Below the pieces are notes generated by a model. The model searched no databases. It was not told the DNA's origin and saw only the letters and a list, made by a program, of their open reading frames with translations. A stretch of 64,000 nucleotides of DNA. Source: an uncultured Oribacterium sp. GTDB lineage: Bacteria > Bacillota > Clostridia > Lachnospirales > Lachnospiraceae. The stretch is from NCBI GenBank assembly GCA_934270345.1, contig CAKQPT010000005.1, forward strand, positions 1-64,000, written 5' to 3'. Both the position numbers and the translations under genes were made by a program. Below are positions 26,478-36,261 of the stretch, piece after piece; positions within the stretch are counted from its first letter, which is position 1, and each line of letters begins with the position of its first letter.

Positions 26478-27305
26478 TTAGCCCTTTACCGCACCGGCCG
26501 ACAGACCACCGACCAGATTATCCTGGACGAATCCGAAGAAAACGATGACCGGAATGAGGCTCAGGATAACCGCTGCCATCAGAGGGCCCCAGTCGGTCGA
26601 GAACTCACCGATATAATCACGGATACCTACCTGGACGGTTTTCTTCAGTGTCGTGTTGATGAAGGTATTCGCATACATATACTCATCCCAGGACATCAGG
26701 AAGCAGTACAGGGTCGTCGCCATAATACCCGGCTTCGCCAGCGGAAAAATCGTTTTGGTAAATGCCTGAAAACGGTTGCAGCCATCCACCAGTGCAGCCT
26801 CTTCGACCTCCCACGGAATCTGCAGGAAGAAGGTACACATATTCCATACCGCAAACGGCAGAACGAAGGAACAGTTAATAATCACGAGGCCCAGATGCGT
26901 ATCGATCAGGCCCATTTTTTTCATGATAACATAGTAGGGAATCGAGAGCAACACGCCCGGAAACATCTTCGTAAACAGGATTCCGAGCTTGATTCGATCG
27001 CATCCCATAATATGGTAACGACAGAATCCATAGGCTGCCATCACGGCAAACAGCATCGAAATGACCGTAACCTGCACTGAGATCACCGCACTGTTGATAA
27101 AGTAGCGGACGAAATTCGAGTGAAATAATACCTCGCTGAAATTCTTAAAGGTAATGTAGGTCGGAATGATCTGACTCGTATTGAAAATCTGTTCCGGCGA
27201 TTTCACCGATGTCATCAGTACCCAGACGAACGGCAGCGCCGAACATAAAACCGTACTGATGGCAATGGTATACAGCACTGCCTTTTCAAGCTTCGTTCTT
27301 TGCAT
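26478..27305 (-). CDS. Carbohydrate ABC transporter permease (CUT1, MalG type)
   Basis: 275 residues with six membrane segments. The EAA loop EEAALVDGCNRFQAFTKTIFPLAKPG (positions about 185-210) contacts the ATPase. It forms the second half of the membrane channel with the preceding permease, 12 bases upstream. The operon has no ATPase gene, so a shared MsmX-like ATPase encoded elsewhere is expected. It ends 57 bases before the kinase gene start. Confidence 0.9.
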   Translation of the reverse strand: MQRTKLEKAVLYTIAISTVLCSALPFVWVLMTSVKSPEQIFNTSQIIPTYITFKNFSEVLFHSNFVRYFINSAVISVQVTVISMLFAVMAAYGFCRYHIMGCDRIKLGILFTKMFPGVLLSIPYYVIMKKMGLIDTHLGLVIINCSFVLPFAVWNMCTFFLQIPWEVEEAALVDGCNRFQAFTKTIFPLAKPGIMATTLYCFLMSWDEYMYANTFINTTLKKTVQVGIRDYIGEFSTDWGPLMAAVILSLIPVIVFFGFVQDNLVGGLSAGAVKG

Positions 27306-27317
27306 AGCGGGCCTCCT

Positions 27318-28247
27318 TTAATCCTTATGCTCTGGTGTGATCATCTTGATATAGATCACGGTAAGAATGGCGATGACAACGAAAATCACCACTGATGTCG
27401 CTGCTGCATATCCGAATTTATGGTCGACGAAGGCCTGCCGGTATGCATAGGTATACATGATTTCGGTGCTGTCCAGCGGACCGCCCTTGGTCATCAGCCA
27501 GATCGCATTAAAGTTATTGAAGATGGAAATCAGGTTCAGAATGACGGCGACCGCCATCGGTTCCTTGATATTCGGAAGTGTCACATACAGGAAACGCTTC
27601 CACTTGCCGGCGCCATCGATGGATGCACTCTCATACATGTCATAGGAAACGCCCTGCAGCGCTGCCAGAATGAAGATCATCAGAAACGGTGTACTTTTCC
27701 ATACATTGGCGATGATGACAGCCGGCATCGCGGTTTTGATATTACCGAGGAAAGAAAAGCCTTCCTTCAGGATGCCGAGCTTTATCAGGATGACGTTGAT
27801 GATACCAATCTTTGTGTCATACAGTGCACTGAAGGTCAGTGCACTGATCGCTGCCGGAATCGCCCACGGAAGCAGTGCAATCGTACGAAACACGCCACGC
27901 CCTTTCAGCTTTTCGTTGAGCACCAGTGCCACCATCAGTGAAAGCACCACCTGTGCGACGATGTTCACCAGCGTCCAGAGCACGGAGTTCCCGACCGCAT
28001 TTATGAACTTCGGATTACTGAATACGACCTGATAATTCTTTAATCCGGCGAAGGTGCCAAACAGCTTACTGCTGGCTTTCGTCATATCATAGTTCAGGAA
28101 ACTGATCCAGATACCCTGCAGCAGCGGATAGATACTTAAAAGTATGATGGAAATCACCGCCGGTGCGATCAGCAGATATCCATAGAGATTCTGCCGGACA
28201 GAATACTCCTTCAGGCGAAGCTTCTGCTTCTTGGTTTTCGTTTTCAT
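27318..28247 (-). CDS. Carbohydrate ABC transporter permease (CUT1, MalF type)
   Basis: 310 residues with six membrane segments and the EAA-type loop ESASIDGAGKWKRFLYVTLP near residue 210. The start at 28247 has GGAAGGAGG upstream; an ORF extension to 28304 runs through a hairpin and is unlikely. Encoded between the substrate-binding protein and the MalG-type permease. Confidence 0.9.
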   Translation of the reverse strand: MKTKTKKQKLRLKEYSVRQNLYGYLLIAPAVISIILLSIYPLLQGIWISFLNYDMTKASSKLFGTFAGLKNYQVVFSNPKFINAVGNSVLWTLVNIVAQVVLSLMVALVLNEKLKGRGVFRTIALLPWAIPAAISALTFSALYDTKIGIINVILIKLGILKEGFSFLGNIKTAMPAVIIANVWKSTPFLMIFILAALQGVSYDMYESASIDGAGKWKRFLYVTLPNIKEPMAVAVILNLISIFNNFNAIWLMTKGGPLDSTEIMYTYAYRQAFVDHKFGYAAATSVVIFVVIAILTVIYIKMITPEHKD

Positions 28248-28268
28248 ACGATCGTCCTCCTTCCAAAA

Positions 28269-28301
28269 AGGACCGCCATCTGCTTCTGCATCGGCGGTCC
28301 T
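28269..28301 (-). terminator. Intercistronic hairpin after the sugar-binding protein gene
   Basis: AGGACCGCC pairs with GGCGGTCCT across a 15-base loop, 20 bases after the binding-protein stop. Such hairpins commonly protect the binding-protein mRNA and lower readthrough into permease genes. Confidence 0.6.
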
Positions 28302-28319
28302 CACAATTCACTGGATCGT

Positions 28320-29624
28320 TTAATAATTTTCTGCGACGAAATTGTTCAGTTCAGCCTCAAGCTCATTTAAAGCGTCTTCCGCGCTGCTCTGTCCGAAAAA
28401 CACCTTCATAAATGCATTCGACAGCATCTCGTCTACGGAAGCTGCATTCTTTATACGAGGTCTCGGAACCGTGTACGCTGCCTCATCGATAAATACCTGA
28501 TACTCCGGATTCATCTCCAGGATCGGTGTATAATCGACATCCTTTCTTCCCGGGATACGACCCTGATCGGTCAGTACCGTATCACAGTCCTTGCTGGTCA
28601 GATATTCGACAACTGCCCAGGCAAGCTCTTTGTTCTTTGTGTTTGCATTGATGGCCATATTGTAACCACCGAGACATACCGCATTGATCGATCCCTTCGG
28701 CATCGGCGCGAGACCGAACTGAAGATCCGGATTACCGGACTTGATGTTCTTATATGCCCAGTCACCACTGATAAAGAAGAGACAGTCATCGGAAACGAAG
28801 GTGGTATACGCGGTCGCCCAGTCGGATGCATCCTTCATCGCCTCCGGGAATGCCTGATACTTGGTCTGGAGTCCCGTCCAGAAATTAAAGGCTTCCTTTC
28901 CGGATTCGTTGTTCACGGTTACGACCGGCTTATCGCCGGTGGTATCGATGACCGGATTATCATTCTCCATAAAGATGTTGTAGATCGCATATCCATCCAG
29001 ACGAGTGGAAACGCCGGAATATCCCTTTTCAGTTGCGAGCTTGACGTCTTCCTCAAACTCCTCCCAGTTCGTCGGTGCATCGGTCTTTCCGATCTCGTTC
29101 AGGATTCTCTTGTTGTAATAAAGTCCTGTGTTGTTAAAGTACCATGGAACCGAATAGTAGCTGCCCTCATAGAAGCCAGAATCCAGCGGCCCCTGGAGAT
29201 AATCATTCTCGGATGCTGCGATCTCATCATCGAGCGGCAGGAGAAGTCCCATCGCCGCAAGATCGATCGGCCAGCCGGAATTATCGAGTGCCACGATATC
29301 TGGTCCGGATCCAGCCATCGCTGAGGTCGTAAACTTGCTCAGGAGCTCTTTGCTTGAGAGGCCTTCAACCGTGATCTTCGTGCCAGGATGATCCTCCTCA
29401 AACTTTCTTGCCGCTGCATTGACGGCCTCTGCATTCTCACCGGTCATATTCTGGAGTATCGAGATCTCGCCGGAAAGCTCGCCGGTCGAGCTCTGCTGCG
29501 CTTCTCCACCAGCCTCGGTCGCTGCCTTCGTTTCCTCTGTTGCTGCCGGTGCTCCACCTACACAACCCGTCAGGGATGCGGCTGCCATCAGCACCGCCAT
29601 CGTCGTCGCCATAATTTTCTTCAT
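28320..29624 (-). CDS. Extracellular sugar-binding lipoprotein
   Basis: 434 residues with signal peptide and lipobox LTGC-VGG at residue 21, a short linker, and the SBP_bac_1 fold of CUT1 importers (VNAAARKFEEDHPGTKITVE near 67; ELAWAVVEYLTS near 350). It delivers an oligosaccharide to the two downstream permeases. Separate promoter possible in the 177-base gap after the GH31 gene. Confidence 0.9.
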   Translation of the reverse strand: MKKIMATTMAVLMAAASLTGCVGGAPAATEETKAATEAGGEAQQSSTGELSGEISILQNMTGENAEAVNAAARKFEEDHPGTKITVEGLSSKELLSKFTTSAMAGSGPDIVALDNSGWPIDLAAMGLLLPLDDEIAASENDYLQGPLDSGFYEGSYYSVPWYFNNTGLYYNKRILNEIGKTDAPTNWEEFEEDVKLATEKGYSGVSTRLDGYAIYNIFMENDNPVIDTTGDKPVVTVNNESGKEAFNFWTGLQTKYQAFPEAMKDASDWATAYTTFVSDDCLFFISGDWAYKNIKSGNPDLQFGLAPMPKGSINAVCLGGYNMAINANTKNKELAWAVVEYLTSKDCDTVLTDQGRIPGRKDVDYTPILEMNPEYQVFIDEAAYTVPRPRIKNAASVDEMLSNAFMKVFFGQSSAEDALNELEAELNNFVAENY

Positions 29625-29801
29625 AAAACACGTACCTCCTCTTCATGCCCTCCGTTCTCTCGGGCAGATCTTTAAGATACCATCATTATATTTATAGTCT
29701 TTGCACAGCTGAATAATCGTTTTTCCGCTGTTTTTGTGCAATCTGATTTAAATTTCTGCAGTCTGCACTTTTTTAAGCTTTCCCGCCATTTTCAGATTAA
29801 T

Positions 29802-32294
29802 TTAGCGCACAGCCATCTCCATCAGAACCGAGCGCCAGCTCTCCGGAAGGTCGAGCCCCATCAGTCCGCTCACGATTTCTGCCGACGTCTTCGCCTGTCC
29901 GAAGCACTTCATCACGGCCTTCTTCAGCACGGCGTCTCCCTGGAACATATCCAACACATCGAATAAGTGTGCCTGGAAATCCAGCTCCTCCGGCAGAAGT
30001 CGTCCGTCCAACGTCACAGAAAGGGTTCTCCTGACATCGGATCCCTCGAAGCAGAGGGTCAATGTGCGCTTTTCTGCGTCATAGCTCTTCCGGAAGGCTT
30101 CGCTCGCCCGGATCTCAGCTTCCGGTACATCCTGGAAGCCACGGAAATGCACGATATAATGCCGTGTCGCCGGCAGAACCGAAAAATCACCCTTCGGTTC
30201 GATACAGAAGGCACTGTGCTCCGGTGACCACTGCAGCGTCATGCAGGTCTTTACGCACTCACCCGCTTCATATCCGAAACCATCACCCGCATCCTCGAAC
30301 AGCTCGAACTGATTGTCCGCGCCGGGGAATACATAGATCTCCAGCGTTTCCGGATTCTCGAGGTCCAGGCTACCGACCTCGTGCTGTGCCATCGGCACGA
30401 TCGCGCCCGGCTTCGCAAGCACACCCTGCTGATGGATCGAGCGGTTCAGTGTCCGGCATGCGCCATGCTCTCCGCCGTGGTACACGGCACCCTCATATAC
30501 GTCTGTCCAGATGCCAGGCGGAAGCCAGGTCGGCTCGGCCGTATAACCGGTCGCCGGATCGGTCGGATGGACCATCGGCTGCACCAGAAGCTCACTGCCA
30601 TAGAAGTACTCATTCCGGTACTGATAGCAGTCTTCCTCCATCGGATAGTAGTAGTATACCGGCACCAGATTCGGCTTCAGCTCCGCGTGGCACTGATAGT
30701 TCAGCGTGTAGGTATATGGCAGCATGCGGTGACGGAGGCGCAACGTCTCCTCTGCAATCTCATCATATGGCTTCGGATAGTGCCATGGTTCCTTGCCGCC
30801 GAACGGATTCGTGTTACTGTGCAGGCGATTGATCGGCGAGAAAATACCGAACTGCAGCCAGCGGACGTAGAGCTCATAATTCTTGATGCCATTCATATGG
30901 CCGCCGATATCATGGCTCCACCAGGTGTAGCCGACATTGGCCGCCGTAGCTGTAAAATACGGCTGGTACTGAAGTGACTGCCAGGTGATGTAGGTATCGC
31001 CGGAGAAGCCCATCGGGTAGCGGTGACTGCCGAGTCCGCTGTAGCGGGACAGCATGACGGCACGTTTTCCGTTCCGCTCGAGATCATAGTGATGATAGTG
31101 ATTCAGCATCCAGAGAGGGTCCATACCCTCGACGGCGGAGACATTGCCCTGCTGCCAGTCCATCCACCAGAAATCGACACCCCGCGCCTCATTCGGATGA
31201 TGGAGATACTTGAAGTAGGCCTCGATAAATTCCTTATTTGTAAAATCGAAGCGAACCGGGAATTCCGTTTCCGGATCAACGCCCAGCGCCCGGGCCATCT
31301 CCGGATACTGTTCCTCATAGGCCCGTACGCCATCCGCCGGATGCAGATTCAGCGTGATGTGGTAGTCGTGCGCATGGAGCCAGTTTAAAAAGCGGTCTGG
31401 ATCCGGGAAGAAATCCTTATTCCAGGTATAGCCGGTCCATCCCTTTCCATACTTTTCCGGAACGTCCACAAGATGCCAGTCCATATCCATGACCACCACG
31501 GAGAACGGGATATCAAGCTTCTCAAAACGTGTCAGCAGCGCCATGTAGCTTTCTTCGGTATACTTCCAGTAGCGGCTCCACCAGTTGCCGAGCACATACT
31601 TCGGGAGAAGCGGTGTCGCTCCGGATAAGCGGTAGAAGTCCCGGATCGCTCCGAAATAATCACGGCCATAGCCGAAGAAATAGGTATCGATGCAGCCCTT
31701 TCGTCTCGGCTGCACCCAGCCCTCCTCATCGATGATCAGCGACGCGCCGTCTTCGAAGAAGGCCCGGCCACTCGTATCGCATAAGCCGCGTCCGAGGTCC
31801 ACATCCCCATCCGCTCTGTTTATCGGCTCCGTGTTCGAATGAATATGATCGAGGCAGTTGGTCGGCTCATACCACGCGCCGTCACAGCGGTCCAGCGTAC
31901 GTGCCGTGCCCCCTAAATTATGATCTCTCGGCGGATTGCCATAGTCGGTCCGTCCGTAATACCAGCGCCCACCATAATTCGTAAAATTGTATTTCACATC
32001 GATGTAGAGATGGTTCGGATCAAAGGTCTTCTTGTCATACACCAGGTGAAAATACTCCGTATCGATCTCCAGAAGCTCTGGCTGATCCAGCACCTTGAAT
32101 TCCGGATGCCCCAGCTTTCGATTCCATACGACCTGTGTCGGTCGATCCTCAAACACGCCATCCTCCGCATATTCCATACGAAGCATACGCGACGTCAGTA
32201 CCGTAAAGCGGTATTTCTCTCCCTGAACCACACAATCCGGATAGCAGCTTCCATCCAGCCCCAGCGCAAATCTCTCGTCCAGTCTGCTCATCAT
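29802..32294 (-). CDS. GH31-family alpha-glycosidase
   Basis: 830-residue cytosolic alpha-glucosidase/xylosidase-type enzyme; no signal peptide. The N-terminal beta-sandwich is followed by the catalytic barrel: VVVMDMDWH near 290, nucleophile Asp in FWWMDWQQG (about 380), acid/base Asp in GFSGDTYITW (about 431) and WWSHDIGGH near 460. A C-terminal beta domain follows. The start at 32294 is fixed by AGGAGGAAGTA; the 82 residues upstream are not needed. First gene of the transporter/two-component operon, so it probably hydrolyses the imported oligosaccharide. Confidence 0.88.
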   Translation of the reverse strand: MMSRLDERFALGLDGSCYPDCVVQGEKYRFTVLTSRMLRMEYAEDGVFEDRPTQVVWNRKLGHPEFKVLDQPELLEIDTEYFHLVYDKKTFDPNHLYIDVKYNFTNYGGRWYYGRTDYGNPPRDHNLGGTARTLDRCDGAWYEPTNCLDHIHSNTEPINRADGDVDLGRGLCDTSGRAFFEDGASLIIDEEGWVQPRRKGCIDTYFFGYGRDYFGAIRDFYRLSGATPLLPKYVLGNWWSRYWKYTEESYMALLTRFEKLDIPFSVVVMDMDWHLVDVPEKYGKGWTGYTWNKDFFPDPDRFLNWLHAHDYHITLNLHPADGVRAYEEQYPEMARALGVDPETEFPVRFDFTNKEFIEAYFKYLHHPNEARGVDFWWMDWQQGNVSAVEGMDPLWMLNHYHHYDLERNGKRAVMLSRYSGLGSHRYPMGFSGDTYITWQSLQYQPYFTATAANVGYTWWSHDIGGHMNGIKNYELYVRWLQFGIFSPINRLHSNTNPFGGKEPWHYPKPYDEIAEETLRLRHRMLPYTYTLNYQCHAELKPNLVPVYYYYPMEEDCYQYRNEYFYGSELLVQPMVHPTDPATGYTAEPTWLPPGIWTDVYEGAVYHGGEHGACRTLNRSIHQQGVLAKPGAIVPMAQHEVGSLDLENPETLEIYVFPGADNQFELFEDAGDGFGYEAGECVKTCMTLQWSPEHSAFCIEPKGDFSVLPATRHYIVHFRGFQDVPEAEIRASEAFRKSYDAEKRTLTLCFEGSDVRRTLSVTLDGRLLPEELDFQAHLFDVLDMFQGDAVLKKAVMKCFGQAKTSAEIVSGLMGLDLPESWRSVLMEMAVR

Positions 32295-32486
32295 TACTTC
32301 CTCCTCACTGAATAGACGATCGTGGGACAGTATCTGTGGCATTCCTTTCTCATCGATGGCTTGCGATCCCATCGTATGCTGACGCCACGGCTCCCACTCT
32401 CTCATGATGGAAATATCGTAGCATTCCGATTTTCGAAAGTCGTCGAGCATTTTTACCGGATGTATGCACTTTTTTAATATGGAAAA

Positions 32487-32516
32487 CGCCCCCTGTTCCA
32501 TTCGAAACAGGAGGCG
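32487..32516 (-). terminator. Terminator of the second LysR gene
   Basis: CGCCCCCTGTT / AACAGGAGGCG stem with one mismatch, followed by GTTTTCC on the minus strand. It separates the LysR gene from the GH31 promoter region (32295-32486), in which I see no gene. Confidence 0.7.
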
Positions 32517-32554
32517 GCCAATTCTTACATCTGGATGCATACCTGCACCCGAAA

Positions 32555-33484
32555 TCAGATCATCTCCAGGAACGTGGCGAGGGCGCGCGATACGTAGCGG
32601 TTCCGCTTATAGTAGAAGCTGATCTGGCGGATGGAGTCGCGGTTTTCGAGTTTATAGAAGAGGAGGTTTTTCGCCTTCGGGACGTTCTGGATCAGCGAGT
32701 CGCCGACGAAGGCGATGCCCATGCCGTAGCAGGCGAGGTTGTACGCGGTGATCTGCTGGTCGAGCTCGAGGCGGATCTTCGGGCTGAAGTGGTTCTCGCG
32801 GCAGATCGTCATGGCGCGCTCGCGCGTGTCGTTCCGCTCGTGCAGCAGCAGGAAGGGATCGTCGCGGAAGACGTGCATCGGCACCGGGGTCCGCTCGGCC
32901 GCGAGGTGATGTCCGGCCTTTATGTCCGCCGCGGTCAATGCATAAGGCACGACTTCCATGTTCGACGCGAAGTCCACCGGCACCGCCATGAGGAGATGGT
33001 CCTCCTGGATCACCTTCCGATCGAAAACCATCGAATCGAGCTCACTGTTGTCGAGGAGCAGATCGAGGGTGCCCGCCGACAGCTTCTCCGTCAGCTCACT
33101 CGTCGAGCCCTCGACGAGGGTGATATGAATCGACGGGTAGCTCGCCGTGAAGCGGCTGAGGATCGGCGGCAGTACATAGGATACGAAAAAGTTCGTGCCG
33201 CCGATGGTGAGGGCACCATGCCGGAGCGCCGTGAGGTCACTCACATAGCTCTCGAAGCTGTTCTCCGCATCCATGATGCGCTCCACCGCGCGGATGTACT
33301 CCTGCCCGACCTCGGTGAGATGAATCGGGTTCGTGCTCCGGTCGAAGATCGGCGCACCGATCCGCTCCTCCTCCTTTTTCACCGCCGCACTGAGCGACGG
33401 CTGACTGATAAAGAGCTTCTGCGCCGCACGGGAAAAGCTCATTTCTTTATAAACCTCATAAATGTAGCGCATCGACTGGAACAT
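32555..33484 (-). CDS. LysR-family transcriptional regulator
   Basis: 309 residues. Winged HTH at residues 1-60 (SFSRAAQKLFISQPSLSAAVK), effector domain from about 90. The ATG follows GGAGGATAT. Divergent from aspartase across 275 bases that contain a 39-bp tandem repeat, so aspA is the most likely target; this is inferred from position. Confidence 0.87.
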   Translation of the reverse strand: MFQSMRYIYEVYKEMSFSRAAQKLFISQPSLSAAVKKEEERIGAPIFDRSTNPIHLTEVGQEYIRAVERIMDAENSFESYVSDLTALRHGALTIGGTNFFVSYVLPPILSRFTASYPSIHITLVEGSTSELTEKLSAGTLDLLLDNSELDSMVFDRKVIQEDHLLMAVPVDFASNMEVVPYALTAADIKAGHHLAAERTPVPMHVFRDDPFLLLHERNDTRERAMTICRENHFSPKIRLELDQQITAYNLACYGMGIAFVGDSLIQNVPKAKNLLFYKLENRDSIRQISFYYKRNRYVSRALATFLEMI

Positions 33485-33525
33485 ATATCCTCCACTTCCT
33501 GCCCGGCACCACCGCGTCCCGGACG

Positions 33526-33620
33526 GACGACGAACTGTCCGGCAGACGACATTGGCCTGCCCAGGACGACGAGCTGTCCGGCAGATGACATTGGCCCACC
33601 CAGGACGATGGGCGGTCCGG
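33526..33620. repeat. 39-bp tandem repeat between LysR and aspA
   Basis: Units begin GACGACGAACTGTCCGG (33526), GACGACGAGCTGTCCGG (33565) and a diverged third (33604). Period is exactly 39 and each full unit contains CATTGGCC. It lies in the aspA/LysR control region; the period of 13 codons resembles coding minisatellites elsewhere in the window, but no gene is evident here. Confidence 0.8.
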
Positions 33621-33759
33621 GCTGCAGACGCACCGCCAAACGCGGCACGTTATAGTCTGCAAACTATAAGACAGTTCATCATATAAGTATTTGAAAATAA
33701 CATAACACGAAGCTATAGTGAAAACAAGAAGATTAACCACCATCAGGGAGGATATACAC

Positions 33760-35184
33760 ATGGCAGCTGTAAATTCAAATTTCCGTTCCGAACACGATTC
33801 CATCGGCGATCGCACCGTCCCGAAGGACGCGTACTATGGCGTCCAGTCACTTCGTGCTTCCGAGAACTTCCACATCACCGGACTGAAGATGCATCCGGAA
33901 ATCATCAACTCCATCGTAGAGATCAAGAAGGCCTCCGCCATCACGAACCTCGAGATCGGTCTCCTCGACAAGAAGGTCGCGGACGCTATCGTACAGGCCT
34001 GTGACGAGATCGTCGCCGGCGAGTTCCGCGACGCCTTCATCGTCGACCCGATCCAGGGCGGCGCAGGCACGAGCCTCAACATGAACGCGAACGAGGTCAT
34101 CGCGAACCGTGCGATCGAGATCCTCGGCGGTGAAAAGGGCGACTACTCCCTCGTAAATCCGAACGACCACGTAAACTGCGGTCAGTCCACGAACGACGTC
34201 TTCCCATCCGCCGGTAAGATCGCCGTACTCAAGCTCCTCATCAAGGCACAGATCCAGCTGCAGCGTCTCTATAAGGCGCTCTCCGATAAGGCCGAGGAGT
34301 TCGATGATGTCCTGAAGATGGGCCGGACTCAGTTGCAGGACGCGGTCCCGATTCGACTCGGACAGGAGTTCCGGGCCTACAGTGAAGCCATACGTCGAGA
34401 TATCGCCCGCCTCGAGCATGCACAGGACGAGATGCGCTGCCTGAACATGGGCGGCACCGCCGTCGGCACGGGTATCAATGCGGACGAGATGTACCTCCGC
34501 CGCATCGTACCGAATCTCTCCATGGTCACCGGCCTCCAGCTCGTGCAGGCCTTCAACCTCGTGGACGCCACCCAGAACCTCGACGGTTTCGTGGCTGTGT
34601 CCGGTGCCGTCAAGACCTGCGCCGTCAACCTCTCGAAGATGTGTAACGACCTGCGTCTCATGTCCTCCGGTCCACGCTGCGGCTTCAACGAGATCAACCT
34701 CCCGGCGAAGCAGAACGGCTCCTCGATCATGCCGGGCAAGGTGAATCCGGTCATCCCGGAGGTCGTGAATCAGGTAGCCTTCAACATCATGGGCAATGAC
34801 TTCACCATCACCATGGCGGCCGAGGGCGGTCAGCTCGAGCTCAATGCCTTTGAGCCGATCATCTTCTGGAACCTCACCCATGAAGTGGAGTTCCTTACGT
34901 ACGCGGTGAATACATTGACCGACAACTGCATCGTCGGCATCACCGCAAACCGCGAGCGCTGCCAGAGCTACGTCGACCACTCCGTCGGCATCATCACCGC
35001 CTTGACCCCGCACATCGGCTACGAGCACGCCGCCGACATCGCGAAGGAAGCGATCCGCACCGGTGCCTCCGTGAAGGACCTCATCCTCCAGAAGGGCATC
35101 CTCACCCAGGAGAACATCGACAAGATCCTCGACACCTACGCCATGACCAGCCCAGGCATCTCCGCGAAGGAGCTGCTGGAATAA
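33760..35184 (+). CDS. aspA: Aspartate ammonia-lyase
   Basis: 474-residue member of the fumarase/aspartase superfamily, converting aspartate to fumarate and ammonia. KMGRTQLQDAVP (about residue 190) is the aspartase-type version of the second conserved region, and GSSIMPGKVNP (about 320) is the superfamily signature with the catalytic Ser loop. GGAGGATATACAC precedes the ATG. Fumarase C is the alternative, but QLQDAVP favours aspartase. With serine dehydratase it points to amino-acid fermentation. Confidence 0.85.
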   Translation: MAAVNSNFRSEHDSIGDRTVPKDAYYGVQSLRASENFHITGLKMHPEIINSIVEIKKASAITNLEIGLLDKKVADAIVQACDEIVAGEFRDAFIVDPIQGGAGTSLNMNANEVIANRAIEILGGEKGDYSLVNPNDHVNCGQSTNDVFPSAGKIAVLKLLIKAQIQLQRLYKALSDKAEEFDDVLKMGRTQLQDAVPIRLGQEFRAYSEAIRRDIARLEHAQDEMRCLNMGGTAVGTGINADEMYLRRIVPNLSMVTGLQLVQAFNLVDATQNLDGFVAVSGAVKTCAVNLSKMCNDLRLMSSGPRCGFNEINLPAKQNGSSIMPGKVNPVIPEVVNQVAFNIMGNDFTITMAAEGGQLELNAFEPIIFWNLTHEVEFLTYAVNTLTDNCIVGITANRERCQSYVDHSVGIITALTPHIGYEHAADIAKEAIRTGASVKDLILQKGILTQENIDKILDTYAMTSPGISAKELLE

Positions 35185-35224
35185 TCCATGAACCATACGA
35201 TGCCGAGCATAGCATAAACGCGCG

Positions 35225-35344
35225 GTACCCGGCCCCGTCCAGTACGATGCGCAGTCATCTTTCTGGCGGACGTCTCAGCCGAATCCCCGCCGTAAATCTC
35301 ACAGCATATACGAATCCCCCTGTTCACACCCGAACAGGGGGATT
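35225..35344 (+). repeat. ~120-bp terminal block of aspA, repeated after the 37.9-kb gene
   Basis: This stretch aligns with 38690-38807. Shared pieces include CGCGGT, CTGGCGG, CTCAGCCGA and the final 36 bases, which are identical. The block ends in a terminator hairpin, AATCCCCCTGTTC / GAACAGGGGGATT (35313-35344), followed by TTTTATG. Confidence 0.8.
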
Positions 35345-35363
35345 TTATGCCGCGAAAGTTTAT

Positions 35364-35440
35364 GGGGTCTGACCCCATAAACTTCAGTTTAGATTTTGTT
35401 TAGAAAAAATTAATGGGGTCAGACCCCCTTACGAAATTCT
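35364..35440. repeat. Composite REP-like element at the crp/fnr 3' end
   Basis: Two palindromes, GGGGTCTGACCCC (35364-35376) and GGGGTCAGACCCC (35415-35427), flank an AT-rich core with GTTTAGATTTTGTTTAG. The same arrangement with 3-4 changes recurs at 62628-62691. The right flank TTACGAAATTCTTAAG runs into the stop codon of the Crp/Fnr gene. Confidence 0.85.
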
Positions 35441-36114
35441 TAAGATGCGCTGCCGACGATCAGCTCGAAGTGCCGGCGTTTCGTTTTGAGTATGCCTTCC
35501 TTCTGCAGCTTCGAGAGTTCTACGGACATGGCGGCGCGGTCCACACAGAGATAGTCGGCGAGCTGCTGCCGGTCGAAGGGGATGTCAAAGGAGAGCGATG
35601 CCTGCCGGACGGATTCGGTGGAAAGATACGACAGGAGCTTCTCCCGGGTAGAGCGTTTGCTGACGTGCGTGATCTTATCGTTGAAGACCAGCAGCCGGTT
35701 CGCCAACACGCTGACCAGATTTCGAATCAGCTTCTGATGATGGTCGCAGGCGGTCGGGCAGCTCGTCAGAAGGCGCTTCACATTCAGAAAGAGAAGCGTA
35801 CAATCGTCCTCGGCGACAGCATTGACGTTCAGAACCGTGCCGGACGTCGCCGCATAGGGTTCCCCGAAAAAGTCCCCCGCCGTGCACTTCGAGAGGATAT
35901 TTCGGTGCCCCCAGAGGTCCTCCTGGAGGATGAGCACCGAACCGGACAGCACGAGACCCATGACCTCCGTCGTGTCGCCCGCGCGCAGGATATACGCGCC
36001 CCGCGGCCGGGTGACCGTAGACGCCGGCACACAGTGAAGAATCGACAGGATCTCATCATCCCGCATGCCGTTAAAAAACGGACAGCTCCGTAATATTGGT
36101 AAATATTTCTGCAT
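35440..36114 (-). CDS. Crp/Fnr-family transcriptional regulator
   Basis: 224 residues: cNMP-binding-like beta-roll (about 15-120) and C-terminal Crp HTH (about 165-215: DRQQLADYLCVDRAAMSVELS). There is no N-terminal cysteine cluster; a few scattered Cys remain (C11, C28), so an FNR-type cluster is unlikely and a haem or redox sensor of HcpR type is possible. Divergent from the ferredoxin gene; a palindrome in the shared promoter region is its likely site. GGAGGACCA precedes the ATG. The last codons lie in a REP-like element. Confidence 0.85.
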   Translation of the reverse strand: MQKYLPILRSCPFFNGMRDDEILSILHCVPASTVTRPRGAYILRAGDTTEVMGLVLSGSVLILQEDLWGHRNILSKCTAGDFFGEPYAATSGTVLNVNAVAEDDCTLLFLNVKRLLTSCPTACDHHQKLIRNLVSVLANRLLVFNDKITHVSKRSTREKLLSYLSTESVRQASLSFDIPFDRQQLADYLCVDRAAMSVELSKLQKEGILKTKRRHFELIVGSAS

Positions 36115-36126
36115 TGGTCCTCCGAT

Positions 36127-36142
36127 TGTTTGAAATCAAACA
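36127..36142. promoter_or_regulatory. Candidate Crp/Fnr operator
   Basis: TGTTTGA-AA-TCAAACA, perfect 7-bp arms, midway between the divergent Crp/Fnr and ferredoxin genes. TATACT at 36159-36164 could be the plus-strand -10, which places the palindrome at about -35. Confidence 0.6.
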
Positions 36143-36261
36143 TACAATTCCACTTAAATATACTATGATCGGGTCACAAAACACAACTCATCTTTGATGA
36201 CAGGCCAATGTCTTCATCAGGATGAAGAAAATCTGGTTTAGATAAGACGGAGGATGACGAG

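Noticed and set aside
33847..35196. 449-codon minus-strand ORF opposite aspA
   Set aside because: Antisense shadow of a conserved enzyme gene; no family features.
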